Assembly (NCBI GenBank): GCA_026982235.1
Contig: JALSHM010000408.1
Coordinates: 1-11,186, forward strand
From: Robiginitomaculum sp.
Lineage (GTDB): Bacteria; Pseudomonadota; Alphaproteobacteria; Caulobacterales; Maricaulaceae
Reading direction: 5' to 3'
Length of the DNA: 11,186 bases
The notes under the pieces were generated by a model, which was not told the DNA's origin, made no database searches, and saw nothing but the letters and a program-made list of their open reading frames with translations. Positions 1 to 7,494 of this stretch are shown piece after piece. Within the stretch, counting starts at the first letter, position 1. Each line of letters begins with the position of its first letter. Both the position numbers and the translations under genes were made by a program.

Positions 1-1990
1 GGAAAGTCCGCGAACCTTTGAAAAAACGATCGTTGATTTGCACTGAATCACCGCCCCAGCCCGTAATATAGCCACCGGAAATTTTCGCAGTTGCAATCAC
101 ATCTTTGAACAAACCGCGATAAGTTGGCGCACGAAGCTCTGTACGCAGATATTTTACATCACCACCAATACCGGCAAAATCCTGCGTCAAAAACATGTCA
201 AAGCCGCCTGTTGGCGTAATTGGATGGTTTCTGCGATCCCAACCAAATGTATAACCCAACACAGATGATAGGCGGTTATTACCCTGTTGACATAATTGCG
301 GGTTTGACTGCGCTAGTGTAGCCGAACAGTCTACACTTTCCTGGCGCAAGGCATAGCGCGCCTGTAAAGTCGTGAACTCAGTCAAGCGAAACCCTAATGT
401 AGCTTGAGAACCTACGCGTTTAGAGCGAAACCCAGCTTCAGTTAAAAAGTCATTGGTGATATTAAACAGCTCTAGGCCAGCAGCTAGATTACGGTTTAAA
501 AAGCGCGGCTCGGTAAAACGCAAGTCGATTTCCTGCCGGTTTGAACTGGCACGAATGACAAATCTCAACTGTTGCCCTCGACCGCGCAAATTACGTTGTG
601 AGATTGTTAAATCCACCAAAAACCTATCATTAGATGAAAAACCAGCCGAGAACGCTAATTCTCCAGTAGGCTGTTCTTTCACTTTAACCTGCACCACTGC
701 CCGGTCAGGGGTAGAACCTTGTGTTTCGGTTATCTCCACCTCCTCGAAGAAACGCAGAGCCTGCACACGGTTTTTAGAGCGATCGAGCAAAATACGGTTG
801 AAAGCATCTCCCTCAACCAATTCCATTTCGCGGCGAATGACGTGATCCAATGTTGTTGTATTGCCAACAATATCAATGCGCTCAATATAAACCCGAGGGC
901 CTTCAACCATATTGAACACCAAATCAACTGTCTTGGTATCACGGTTGCGTTTAATCTGTGGCTGAATATCAACGAATGCATAACCAGCGGCGCCAGAGGC
1001 AAATGTCAATGTATCAATAGCGTCTTCCATATCACTGGATCTATAAATCCGACCAGTTTTAATAGGAACAATAGCCTCTAGGACTTCCTTATCCAAGGTC
1101 TCAAGCTCTGTCTCCACAGAAACTTCACCCCATGTATATTCTTCGCCTTCATCTACTGTGAAAGTAATATAAAAATCTTTCTGATTAGGCACCAATTCCG
1201 CAACCGCAGAAACAACGCGAAAATCCGCAAAGCCCCGGTCAGTATAGAATGTCCGAATTTGTTCGCGGTCATATTCCAATCGGTTCGGGTCATAATTATC
1301 GTTGGAACCGAACACTTTCCACCAAATACTTTCCTTCGTCGCCAACTGCTTTCTCAACCTGCGATCTGAGAACTCATTATTGCCGATGAAGTTAATTCGT
1401 CTAACGCCCGTCGTTGGCCCTTCGGTAATTTCAAAAATTAAATCAACCCGGTTTTGCGGTTGTTGCACAACTTTTGGCGTAACTTGTGCTGCAAAGCGAC
1501 CAGATTGGCTATATAAGTCAATTATACGCTGAACGTCCGCTTGCACCCTAGAACGGGTAAAAATAGACCGTGGTGCTGCTTCCAATTCATCCGTAATTTT
1601 GTCGGTTTTAAGTGCCTTATTACCCTCAATGATAACGCGGTTGATAATCGGGTTTTCTACAACGCGAATGACCAGATTGCCGTCCCCTGGCTCGATTAAA
1701 ACGTCCGCGAACAAACCTGTCGCAAAAAGGGTTTTTATCGACAGGTCAATCCGCTGATCGCTATAACGATCTCCGGGGGCAATAAGTAGGTAGGATGCGA
1801 CTGTATTAGCTTCAACGCGCTGATTACCAATAACCTTAATGGATTTAATAAAATCCGGGCGGTTTTGTACATTTTCAGCGTCCTGCGCAACCACATTTGG
1901 TGCAAGCATGGCCCCCATGCCAAGCAATAAAAAGCCTATCAAGGCAAACAGGTATAACCGTATATTTTTATAGCTAGTGGTCTTTATCAT
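1..1990 (-). CDS. bamA: Outer membrane protein assembly factor BamA (3' end beyond window)
   Basis: BamA is the outer-membrane core of the BAM complex, which folds and inserts beta-barrel proteins. The reading frame is open from the ATG at 1990 to the window edge (663 whole codons, no stop). Residues 1-35 look like a Sec signal peptide: basic start, hydrophobic stretch with LFALIGFLLLGMGAML, likely cut near VVA|QD. Five POTRA repeats follow at about 46-115, 116-194, 195-284, 285-367 and 368-441, each ending in patterns such as EGPRVYIERIDIVGN. The barrel begins near 445 (GELAFSAGFSSNDRF). The visible part stops at FFKGSRTF, just where the family's conserved RGF motif of loop 6 should begin, so roughly the last 100-130 residues are missing. 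It starts 10 nt after rseP. The nearest Shine-Dalgarno-like AGGG lies 13 nt from the ATG, which is long, so coupling to rseP translation is likely. Identity is very secure; the start is well supported by the signal peptide. Confidence 0.96.
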   Translation of the reverse strand, partial: MIKTTSYKNIRLYLFALIGFLLLGMGAMLAPNVVAQDAENVQNRPDFIKSIKVIGNQRVEANTVASYLLIAPGDRYSDQRIDLSIKTLFATGLFADVLIEPGDGNLVIRVVENPIINRVIIEGNKALKTDKITDELEAAPRSIFTRSRVQADVQRIIDLYSQSGRFAAQVTPKVVQQPQNRVDLIFEITEGPTTGVRRINFIGNNEFSDRRLRKQLATKESIWWKVFGSNDNYDPNRLEYDREQIRTFYTDRGFADFRVVSAVAELVPNQKDFYITFTVDEGEEYTWGEVSVETELETLDKEVLEAIVPIKTGRIYRSSDMEDAIDTLTFASGAAGYAFVDIQPQIKRNRDTKTVDLVFNMVEGPRVYIERIDIVGNTTTLDHVIRREMELVEGDAFNRILLDRSKNRVQALRFFEEVEITETQGSTPDRAVVQVKVKEQPTGELAFSAGFSSNDRFLVDLTISQRNLRGRGQQLRFVIRASSNRQEIDLRFTEPRFLNRNLAAGLELFNITNDFLTEAGFRSKRVGSQATLGFRLTEFTTLQARYALRQESVDCSATLAQSNPQLCQQGNNRLSSVLGYTFGWDRRNHPITPTGGFDMFLTQDFAGIGGDVKYLRTELRAPTYRGLFKDVIATAKISGGYITGWGGDSVQINDRFFKGSRTF

Positions 1991-2000
1991 AAAACTACAT

Positions 2001-3200
2001 CTACCCTGTCTTGTTGAACAAACTCGACACATAGCCGATATCGTTCAGAGTTAAAACCAAAAACAGGGAAATAAGCACGGCAAACCCAATGCGAAACCCT
2101 ATTTCTTGCGCTCGCGCACTTAATGGGCGTCGCATCACAGCTTCATAACCGTAGTACATCAAATGTCCACCATCTAAAACAGGAATTGGCATTAAATTTG
2201 CGAAACCTAAGCCAACCGAAAGGACGGCTGCAATAGACAATAAGTTAATCGCATAGGCTCTAAATTTATCGCCCAAACTCCCTTCAACATTAGCCGACAT
2301 CACACCGACCTTGCCAGTGATAGCTAAAATTTTCACAGGACCACCTAGAGCCTTACCGTCTTCCTTGCCTTGAAAAATACGACCAATATATTTCCCCGTA
2401 TTAGCCAATGTCGTGCCAACATTCCCAACGCCATATCCAGCGGCCTGTAGAAAATTATAATTTTTGCGAACAACCGCCCCACCGATACTCACATCAATCA
2501 TACCGCCGCTCATACGGCCACCAATACCGTCTTTTTTAACGCGGCGCTCTGGTGTTACGGTCAAATCGACTATCTCGTTACCACGCTGAACCTGCACCAA
2601 CAATTTTTCACCACTGTTTAAGGTGATAATTTGAATAACTTTATTAACGTCAAGTACTTGTTTGCCGTTTATAGACAAGATTGTATCATCAGCCATAAAT
2701 CCAGCCAAAGCTGCAGGGCCGCCCGGTGTAACCTCACCTATTTTTGCGGCCTGATGATTAGTGCCAAAGCCCCAAGCCAGCCCCATAAATATCATTGCCG
2801 CCAAAATAAAATTAGCCATTGGCCCTGCAAAAGCCACCAAAGCCCTTTGATGGAGCGGTTTGAAATGTAAGACTGATTTCCAGACATCTTTGCCGTGTTT
2901 GCTGTCCATTTCAGCTTTTATTTTGGCCAATTCCTCAGTATCGGGATTGCTCGCTGCACCTGCATCACCTAGGAATTTTACATATCCTCCTAGCGGAAAC
3001 CGTGACAAGACCCATTCTGTGCCGGATCTGGCTTTATAGCGCAGGATTGGCTTGCCAAAACCCACGGAAAACCGCTCCACTGCTACGCCAAAAAACCGCG
3101 CGACAGAATAATGCCCAAGTTCATGAATGAACACCAGCACGCCAAGCACAAAGGCAAAACTGAACCCCGCTATCAGGGCATTAAATAGCCATTGCACCAT
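2001..3200 (-). CDS. rseP: RseP/MmpA-type site-2 intramembrane zinc metalloprotease
   Basis: This is an M50-family inner-membrane protease (399 aa). It cleaves substrates within the membrane; E. coli RseP cuts the anti-sigma factor RseA, and the Caulobacter homologue MmpA cuts PodJ. The zinc-binding HELGH motif is at residues 26-30 in the first membrane segment. The second active-site motif, NLMPIPVLDGG, is at 335-345 in a later segment and supplies the Asp ligand. Other membrane segments are near 120-145 and 370-388. One PDZ domain is visible at about 154-217 (GEVTPGGPAA...DDTILSINGK). E. coli RseP has two PDZ domains and is about 450 aa, so this is the shorter form. The ATG follows the dxr stop with no gap (TAAATG), and an AGGGA ribosome binding site lies inside the end of dxr, so translation is probably coupled. 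The true substrate cannot be told from this window. Confidence 0.95.
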   Translation of the reverse strand: MVQWLFNALIAGFSFAFVLGVLVFIHELGHYSVARFFGVAVERFSVGFGKPILRYKARSGTEWVLSRFPLGGYVKFLGDAGAASNPDTEELAKIKAEMDSKHGKDVWKSVLHFKPLHQRALVAFAGPMANFILAAMIFMGLAWGFGTNHQAAKIGEVTPGGPAALAGFMADDTILSINGKQVLDVNKVIQIITLNSGEKLLVQVQRGNEIVDLTVTPERRVKKDGIGGRMSGGMIDVSIGGAVVRKNYNFLQAAGYGVGNVGTTLANTGKYIGRIFQGKEDGKALGGPVKILAITGKVGVMSANVEGSLGDKFRAYAINLLSIAAVLSVGLGFANLMPIPVLDGGHLMYYGYEAVMRRPLSARAQEIGFRIGFAVLISLFLVLTLNDIGYVSSLFNKTG

Positions 3201-4385
3201 TTATGATTTCCCTATTAGTTCTTTGCCAATTTCCGCAGCTTTCGCTCGCGCACGCCCGTCAATATCCAGCACATGTTTTATCGTTCCAAGTGGCTTAGCA
3301 AAACTCTTTTCACTTTTAAAGTGGTTCATGACCTTTTCTATACACTTTGTAAGGGTAGGGAAAGATAACTGCCCCTTCAAAAATGCATCTACCGCCACTT
3401 CATTGGCAGCGTTCAGTACGGTCGGCGCCATACCGCCTGCCTCCAAAGCTAGGCGGGCTAGCCGTAATGCCGGAAATTTCTCCGCGTCCGGTGGGTAAAA
3501 CTCTAACTTTCCCAGTTCCGCAAAATCAAGTTGCTTCACTGTGGTTTCCATACGCTGTGGCCAAGCTAAAGCATAGGCAATCGGCGTGCGCATATCAGGT
3601 GAGCCCATTTGCGCTAGCACCGACCCGTCCACATACTCCACCATAGAATGGATGATAGATTGCGGATGCACAATAATGTCGATTTCTGCGGATGGGTGCG
3701 CAAATAAATAACTGGCCTCGATGAGTTCAAGCCCTTTATTCATCAAAGTCGCCGAATCGATAGAAATTTTCGCACCCATAGACCAAACTGGGTGGTTAAG
3801 AGCCTGCTCGCGTGTGACGGACTGTAATTGCGCGTGACTAAATTCGCGAAATGGCCCACCCGACGCTGTTAATATCAGACGGCGTACTTGTTTGGGAAGG
3901 TCACGCTCTAAAACCTGAAAAATTGCGTTATGTTCTGAATCTACAGGCAAAAGCGTAGTGCCAGTACGTGCAACCGCACCCATGAATAAATCACCGGCGC
4001 AAACAAGGCATTCTTTATTAGCCAAGCCGAGCATAGCCCCCTGCTCTACCGCCGCTAGAGTTGGTTCTAACCCTGCTGCGCCGACAATCGCCGCCATGAT
4101 GAAATCCGCCTCCCAAGCGCCTGCATCAATAACGGCCTCCCGGCCAATCCCTATTTTAATACCCGTCCCAGCCAGCGCATCTCTCAGAACATCCTGATTA
4201 GCTGCATCCCCAAGTGCAACAAATTCCGGACGAAATTCTAAGGCCTGTTTAGCGAGTTTTTCCCCATTGGTGTGGGCACTCAGGCAAACAACTTTATAAT
4301 CGCCAAGCGCACTATCGCGGATGAGGCTTAATGTGCTTTCGCCGATAGATCCGGTCGATCCTAATATGGTGACGCGTTTTGCCAT
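3201..4385 (-). CDS. dxr: 1-deoxy-D-xylulose 5-phosphate reductoisomerase
   Basis: Dxr (IspC) converts DXP to 2-C-methyl-D-erythritol 4-phosphate with NADPH, the committed step of the non-mevalonate isoprenoid pathway in the cytoplasm. The 394-aa length is normal. The N-terminal nucleotide-binding motif GSTGSIG is at residues 9-15. The metal ligands appear as D149 and E151 in LPVDSEHNA and E220 in LMNKGLELIEA. The catalytic-loop region with HPVWSMG is at 198-204, and VHPQSIIHSMVEY is at 239-251. The C-terminal domain with LNAANEVAV (324-332) is complete. The gene starts 6 nt after the cdsA stop. I see no convincing Shine-Dalgarno sequence before this ATG, so it may depend on ribosomes finishing cdsA. 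Its product feeds the isoprenoid chain that UppS, two genes upstream, extends. Confidence 0.97.
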   Translation of the reverse strand: MAKRVTILGSTGSIGESTLSLIRDSALGDYKVVCLSAHTNGEKLAKQALEFRPEFVALGDAANQDVLRDALAGTGIKIGIGREAVIDAGAWEADFIMAAIVGAAGLEPTLAAVEQGAMLGLANKECLVCAGDLFMGAVARTGTTLLPVDSEHNAIFQVLERDLPKQVRRLILTASGGPFREFSHAQLQSVTREQALNHPVWSMGAKISIDSATLMNKGLELIEASYLFAHPSAEIDIIVHPQSIIHSMVEYVDGSVLAQMGSPDMRTPIAYALAWPQRMETTVKQLDFAELGKLEFYPPDAEKFPALRLARLALEAGGMAPTVLNAANEVAVDAFLKGQLSFPTLTKCIEKVMNHFKSEKSFAKPLGTIKHVLDIDGRARAKAAEIGKELIGKS

Positions 4386-4391
4386 AGCTAA

Positions 4392-5255
4392 TTAGCCGCT
4401 GACTATTTTTGCGATTAAAGGCGGCCAAATATTTGGCCAGACCAGCAGCACAGCCGCCGCAATAACGACAATCAACATCAGACTGTCTATTCGATCCAAA
4501 AGTCCACCGTGTCCGGGTATTATACCCCCGGAATCTTTAACATTCAAATTCCGCTTTATCACGGATTCCAGTAAATCGCCCAAAACTGCGAACACCACAA
4601 CCGGAATGCCGAGTAAAGCGCCATAAGCTGGGCTAAACCCAATAATCCATGCCGCCAAAGCACCAAATAAAGCGCCAAAAACAAAACCGCTAATCAGCCC
4701 CGACCAAGTTTTGTTTGGACTAACCTTTGGGATAAGTTTAGGTCCTTTCAGGGTCGAACCCCCTAGATATGCGAACGAATCTGCCGCTATTACGACCACA
4801 ACAATAAAAATAAATTTCGCAAATCCAGCCGCTTCGACACCAGCAATATCTCCGCGCAGCCATAATATGGCCAGGCTAGGGAGAAGCACATATAACACCC
4901 CAAATCCGGCCCATAATCCGCCCCCTCTTCTTGCCCGCTCTAATGTAGCAAGCGCCCCGGTAAACCCGACCGACGCCAAAGCCCATTTCCAATTGTCCGC
5001 CCCCCATATGCCGAATTGCACTAAACCAAGTGCCAGCAATAGCCCAGTCACAGGAATAATAAGTGCCAATTTCGTCGGGGCAGTATCACTCATCCGTACC
5101 CACTCATAAAGAACACGTGTGCAAACCAAAGCAATGAACACGGCCAAAACCCAGCCGCCATAATAGAGTGGCACACCACAAATGGCCATGAGTACCAGAC
5201 CAGATATAGCCCGGACGCCAAATTTCTTTAATTTAGATGTGTTCTCATTAGACAT
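4392..5255 (-). CDS. cdsA: Phosphatidate cytidylyltransferase (CDP-diacylglycerol synthase)
   Basis: CdsA makes CDP-diacylglycerol from CTP and phosphatidic acid in the inner membrane, the branch point for all bacterial phospholipids. The 287-aa protein is strongly hydrophobic with about seven or eight membrane segments (for example near 17-50, 64-82, 115-134, 146-165, 186-207, 212-228 and 258-274). The family signature is intact at residues 231-258: SVIKRNLNVKDSGG, then PGHGGLLDRIDS, including the KD pair and the DRID acidic residues that bind metal. The conserved LIPKVSPNKTWSG is at 174-186. The start ATG lies 2 nt after the uppS stop and has a strong ribosome binding site, AGAGGTGG, 7 nt upstream inside the end of uppS. 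Nothing is missing or odd in the gene itself. Confidence 0.96.
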   Translation of the reverse strand: MSNENTSKLKKFGVRAISGLVLMAICGVPLYYGGWVLAVFIALVCTRVLYEWVRMSDTAPTKLALIIPVTGLLLALGLVQFGIWGADNWKWALASVGFTGALATLERARRGGGLWAGFGVLYVLLPSLAILWLRGDIAGVEAAGFAKFIFIVVVVIAADSFAYLGGSTLKGPKLIPKVSPNKTWSGLISGFVFGALFGALAAWIIGFSPAYGALLGIPVVVFAVLGDLLESVIKRNLNVKDSGGIIPGHGGLLDRIDSLMLIVVIAAAVLLVWPNIWPPLIAKIVSG

Positions 5256-5257
5256 GT

Positions 5258-6031
5258 CTAGGCCACCTCTTCAGACTGATCAGACGCAAGGTTTCCATAG
5301 CGCCGTTCACGGTTTTGGAAATTCTCAATTGCCGCGTGCAAATCATGTTTAGAAAAATCAGGCCATAATACATCAGTGAAAACAAATTCCGCATAAGCTG
5401 CTTGCCACAGTAAAAAATTACTGATGCGCTTCTCGCCACTGGTGCGAATAACCAAATCGGGATCCGGCAAGCCGATACTATCCAAATAGGTTTCAAATTT
5501 TGCATCACATAGCTCCCCCACATCGGCTTTCCCTGCCTCAACATCCTGGGCAAATGCCCGTGCCGCCCGTAAAATTTCGTCTCGACCACCATAGTTAAAG
5601 GCAATATTCAAGGAAAAGTCCGTATTGTGCTTGGTGGTTTCTTCGACTTTGTCCAATAGTGCTAGCATGTCAGACTTTAGTCCGACCCGCGACCCTAATA
5701 TACGCACCCGTACATTACGCCTATTCAGCGTCTCTAAATCGTCCTGCACATATTTGCGCAGTAGCCCAAACAATGCAGTAATCTCTGCCTTAGGGCGCGA
5801 CCAATTCTCCGTAGAAAAACTATAAAGTGTCAAACACTTAACGCCCATTTTTGCAGCGTCCTCAACAATTTGCCTTACGGTTTTAACACCAGCTTGATGA
5901 CCAAAAACCCTTGGACGACCACGTGCCTTCGCCCAACGTCCATTACCGTCCATAATAATGGCGATATGCTTTGGAAAATCACCAGATGCACAATCATTGG
6001 AGAAATCATCAGATGGGCGCAGCGCAGACAT
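5258..6031 (-). CDS. uppS: Di-trans,poly-cis undecaprenyl diphosphate synthase
   Basis: This cis-prenyltransferase adds isopentenyl units to farnesyl diphosphate to give undecaprenyl diphosphate, the lipid carrier for peptidoglycan and other surface polymers. The 257-aa protein carries all family motifs: IIMDGNGRWA at 25-34 with the catalytic Asp at 28, FGHQAG at 43-48, LYSFSTENWSRP at 69-80, NYGGRDEI at 146-153, and DPDLVIRTSGEKRISNFLLW at 190-209, followed by YAEFVFTD. The N-terminus has about 14 extra residues before the conserved block compared with E. coli. The ATG at 6031 has an upstream AGG about 9 nt away, and I chose it for lack of a better later start. It begins 3 nt after frr stops and ends 2 nt before cdsA, so it belongs to the same transcript. 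Confidence 0.96.
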   Translation of the reverse strand: MSALRPSDDFSNDCASGDFPKHIAIIMDGNGRWAKARGRPRVFGHQAGVKTVRQIVEDAAKMGVKCLTLYSFSTENWSRPKAEITALFGLLRKYVQDDLETLNRRNVRVRILGSRVGLKSDMLALLDKVEETTKHNTDFSLNIAFNYGGRDEILRAARAFAQDVEAGKADVGELCDAKFETYLDSIGLPDPDLVIRTSGEKRISNFLLWQAAYAEFVFTDVLWPDFSKHDLHAAIENFQNRERRYGNLASDQSEEVA

Positions 6032-6034
6032 AGG

Positions 6035-6592
6035 CTAGACCTGCATAATCTCTTCGTTCTTCGCCGAAAGCGCTTTGTCGATATCTGTAATATGCTGGTC
6101 AGTAGCTTCTTGCACTTCACCGGAATGCCGCTTGTGTTCGTCTTCGCTAATATCACCAGCTTTTTCCATATCGCGTAAGCTCTCCATAGCACCCCGACGT
6201 ACATTACGGACGGCTACCTTGGCTGCTTCGGCATAATTGCCCGCAATCTTAGTCAGTTCTTGTCGACGCTCTTCGGTTAGTGCAGGCATTGGGATACGAA
6301 TCGTCTGCCCGTCAACCACAGGATTGATCCCTAAATTACTTTCGCGCAGGGCACGTTCCACACCTGCAACCATGGTTTTATCCCAGACATTGACGCTCAG
6401 CATGCGCGGCTCGGGGATGTTAATTGCACCGACCGTATTGAGCGGCACTTGTGATCCATAAGCTTCAACCGTAACATTGTCCAAAATAGCGGTATGGGCA
6501 CGCCCGGTACGCAAGCTATTAAATTCAGTTTTCATAGCTGTAATAGCACCGTCCATACGGCGCTTAATATCTGCTAAATCATAGTCGGCCAT
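6035..6592 (-). CDS. frr: Ribosome recycling factor
   Basis: RRF splits the post-termination ribosome together with EF-G so that the subunits can be reused. The protein is exactly 185 aa, the same as E. coli RRF. The long helices of domain I are visible at 1-30 (with LRTGRA at 27-32) and from about 105 to the end. Domain II lies between (VEAYGSQVPLNTVGAINIPE, 42-61). The conserved VRNVRR with the functionally important arginines is at 128-133. The ATG has a textbook ribosome binding site, AAAGGAG at 6599-6605, 6 nt upstream. The 57-nt gap from the pyrH stop holds only weak pairing potential (AGGG with CCCT) and no terminator, so frr is probably cotranscribed with pyrH. The pyrH-frr pairing is standard in bacteria. 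Confidence 0.97.
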   Translation of the reverse strand: MADYDLADIKRRMDGAITAMKTEFNSLRTGRAHTAILDNVTVEAYGSQVPLNTVGAINIPEPRMLSVNVWDKTMVAGVERALRESNLGINPVVDGQTIRIPMPALTEERRQELTKIAGNYAEAAKVAVRNVRRGAMESLRDMEKAGDISEDEHKRHSGEVQEATDQHITDIDKALSAKNEEIMQV

Positions 6593-6650
6593 CGTCTACT
6601 CCTTTAAAAAATCATACCCAATATAGGGACTTAGCCCCTTAATATAAGGA

Positions 6651-7370
6651 TTATGACGTAATTATGGTACATATTCCTTTTCCGGTCATTACTTGTTCGA
6701 AACGGTTCTTCTCCGCAATCGAAAATACAATAATCGGAATTTCGTTATCACGCATCAGCGTCACTGCCGATGTGTCCATGACTTGTAAGTCTTTGGTGAT
6801 AACGCTCCTATAAGATAAGCTCTCATAGCGCACAGCGTCTTTGTGCTTGGCTGGATCTTTATCATAAACGCCGTCAACTTTGGTGCCTTTAAGGAGCGCG
6901 TCACAGCCCATTTCCGCCGCCCGCAACGCCGCCGCCGTATCTGTGGTAAAGAACGGATTACCTGTACCGGCCGCAAAAATCACGATTCGTCCGCGCTCCA
7001 TATGGCGCGATGCGCGACGCCTGATATATGGCTCGCAAACCGTGGTCATCGGAATAGCTGACATCACCCGCGTATCTAGTCCGATATGCTCAAGCGCACT
7101 TTGCATGGCAAGCGCATTCATTACCGTAGCCAACATGCCCATATAATCTGCGGTAGTGCGTTCAATCCCGGCTTCGGAAGCCGCCAGACCACGAAAAATA
7201 TTGCCACCGCCAATCACCAAGCCAATTTCCAGTCCTTTAGCATGAGCACTTGCAACCTCTTCAGCAATACGAGCAGTGACACCCACATCAATCCCGAAGG
7301 ATTGCGCCCCCATCAGGGCTTCACCCGATATTTTCAGAAGTACTCGTTTATATTTTAGGCCAGTGTCCAT
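6651..7370 (-). CDS. pyrH: UMP kinase
   Basis: PyrH phosphorylates UMP to UDP with ATP, the first dedicated step to UTP and CTP, as a cytoplasmic hexamer of the amino-acid-kinase fold. The 239-aa length is typical. Motifs in order: KISGEAL (13-19), phosphate-binding GGGNIFRG (54-61), [11 protein letters not shown] (75-85), [10 protein letters not shown] (135-144) in the UMP site, [10 protein letters not shown] (164-173) in the ATP site, and [16 protein letters not shown] (198-213). The ATG at 7370 has CAGGG 7 nt upstream. It is separated from tsf by 124 nt that contain two hairpins and a candidate promoter, so it may be expressed partly apart from rpsB-tsf, as in E. coli. CTP and UTP made downstream of it serve CdsA among others. 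Confidence 0.97.
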   Translation of the reverse strand: MDTGLKYKRVLLKISGEALMGAQSFGIDVGVTARIAEEVASAHAKGLEIGLVIGGGNIFRGLAASEAGIERTTADYMGMLATVMNALAMQSALEHIGLDTRVMSAIPMTTVCEPYIRRRASRHMERGRIVIFAAGTGNPFFTTDTAAALRAAEMGCDALLKGTKVDGVYDKDPAKHKDAVRYESLSYRSVITKDLQVMDTSAVTLMRDNEIPIIVFSIAEKNRFEQVMTGKGICTIITS

Positions 7371-7405
7371 GTATATACCCTGCTATTTCGCGATTCGCTC
7401 TACGG

Positions 7406-7434
7406 TTTATAGCCCATGAAGAAGCCCGCGTCTA
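7406..7434 (-). promoter_or_regulatory. Candidate promoter for pyrH and downstream genes
   Basis: On the minus strand a -35-like TAGACG (7429-7434, four of six matches to TTGACA) is followed after 17 nt by a -10-like TATAAA (7406-7411, five of six matches to TATAAT). A start site would fall near 7399, about 29 nt before the pyrH ATG. The -35 element overlaps the upstream arm and loop of the terminator-like hairpin. Spacing is ideal, but the -35 match is modest and no experiment backs it. It is inferred partly from the need to restart transcription after a terminator. Confidence 0.35.
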
Positions 7435-7450
7435 AAATAAACGCGGGCTT
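7422..7450 (-). terminator. Terminator-like GC-rich hairpin after tsf
   Basis: A perfect 10-bp inverted repeat, AAGCCCGCGT and ACGCGGGCTT, is separated by a 9-nt A/T-rich loop. On the minus-strand RNA the stem is followed by CUUCUUC instead of a clean U-run, so if it ends transcription it probably does so incompletely. It sits 45 nt after the tsf stop, where a partial terminator between rpsB-tsf and pyrH-frr would make sense. On the plus strand the tail is also poor. Confidence 0.6.
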
Positions 7451-7465
7451 TACAGGACTATATCC

Positions 7466-7486
7466 ATTTGCAGTAAGGCTGCAAAT
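7466..7486 (-). other. Second hairpin just after the tsf stop
   Basis: A perfect 8-bp inverted repeat, ATTTGCAG and CTGCAAAT, has a 5-nt loop and begins 8 nt past the tsf stop codon. No U-run follows, so it is not a classic terminator. It could protect the 3' end of the rpsB-tsf RNA or serve as a processing point together with the GC-rich hairpin 15 nt further on. The pairing is plain in the sequence; the role is inferred. Confidence 0.5.
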
Positions 7487-7494
7487 TTATATAT

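Noticed and set aside
453..845. A 130-codon plus-strand frame opposite bamA
   Set aside because: It lies wholly within the intact BamA frame, has low-complexity basic composition and shows no family motif.
6593..6650. Possible terminator between pyrH and frr: short GGG/CCC pairing upstream of a run of T
   Set aside because: The stems are only 3-4 bp with mismatches, and the T-run overlaps the approach to the frr ribosome binding site. It is too weak to call.
7392..7396. A GANTC methylation site upstream of pyrH as a cell-cycle signal
   Set aside because: GANTC is expected about every 256 bases by chance, and there is no accompanying GcrA or CtrA evidence.
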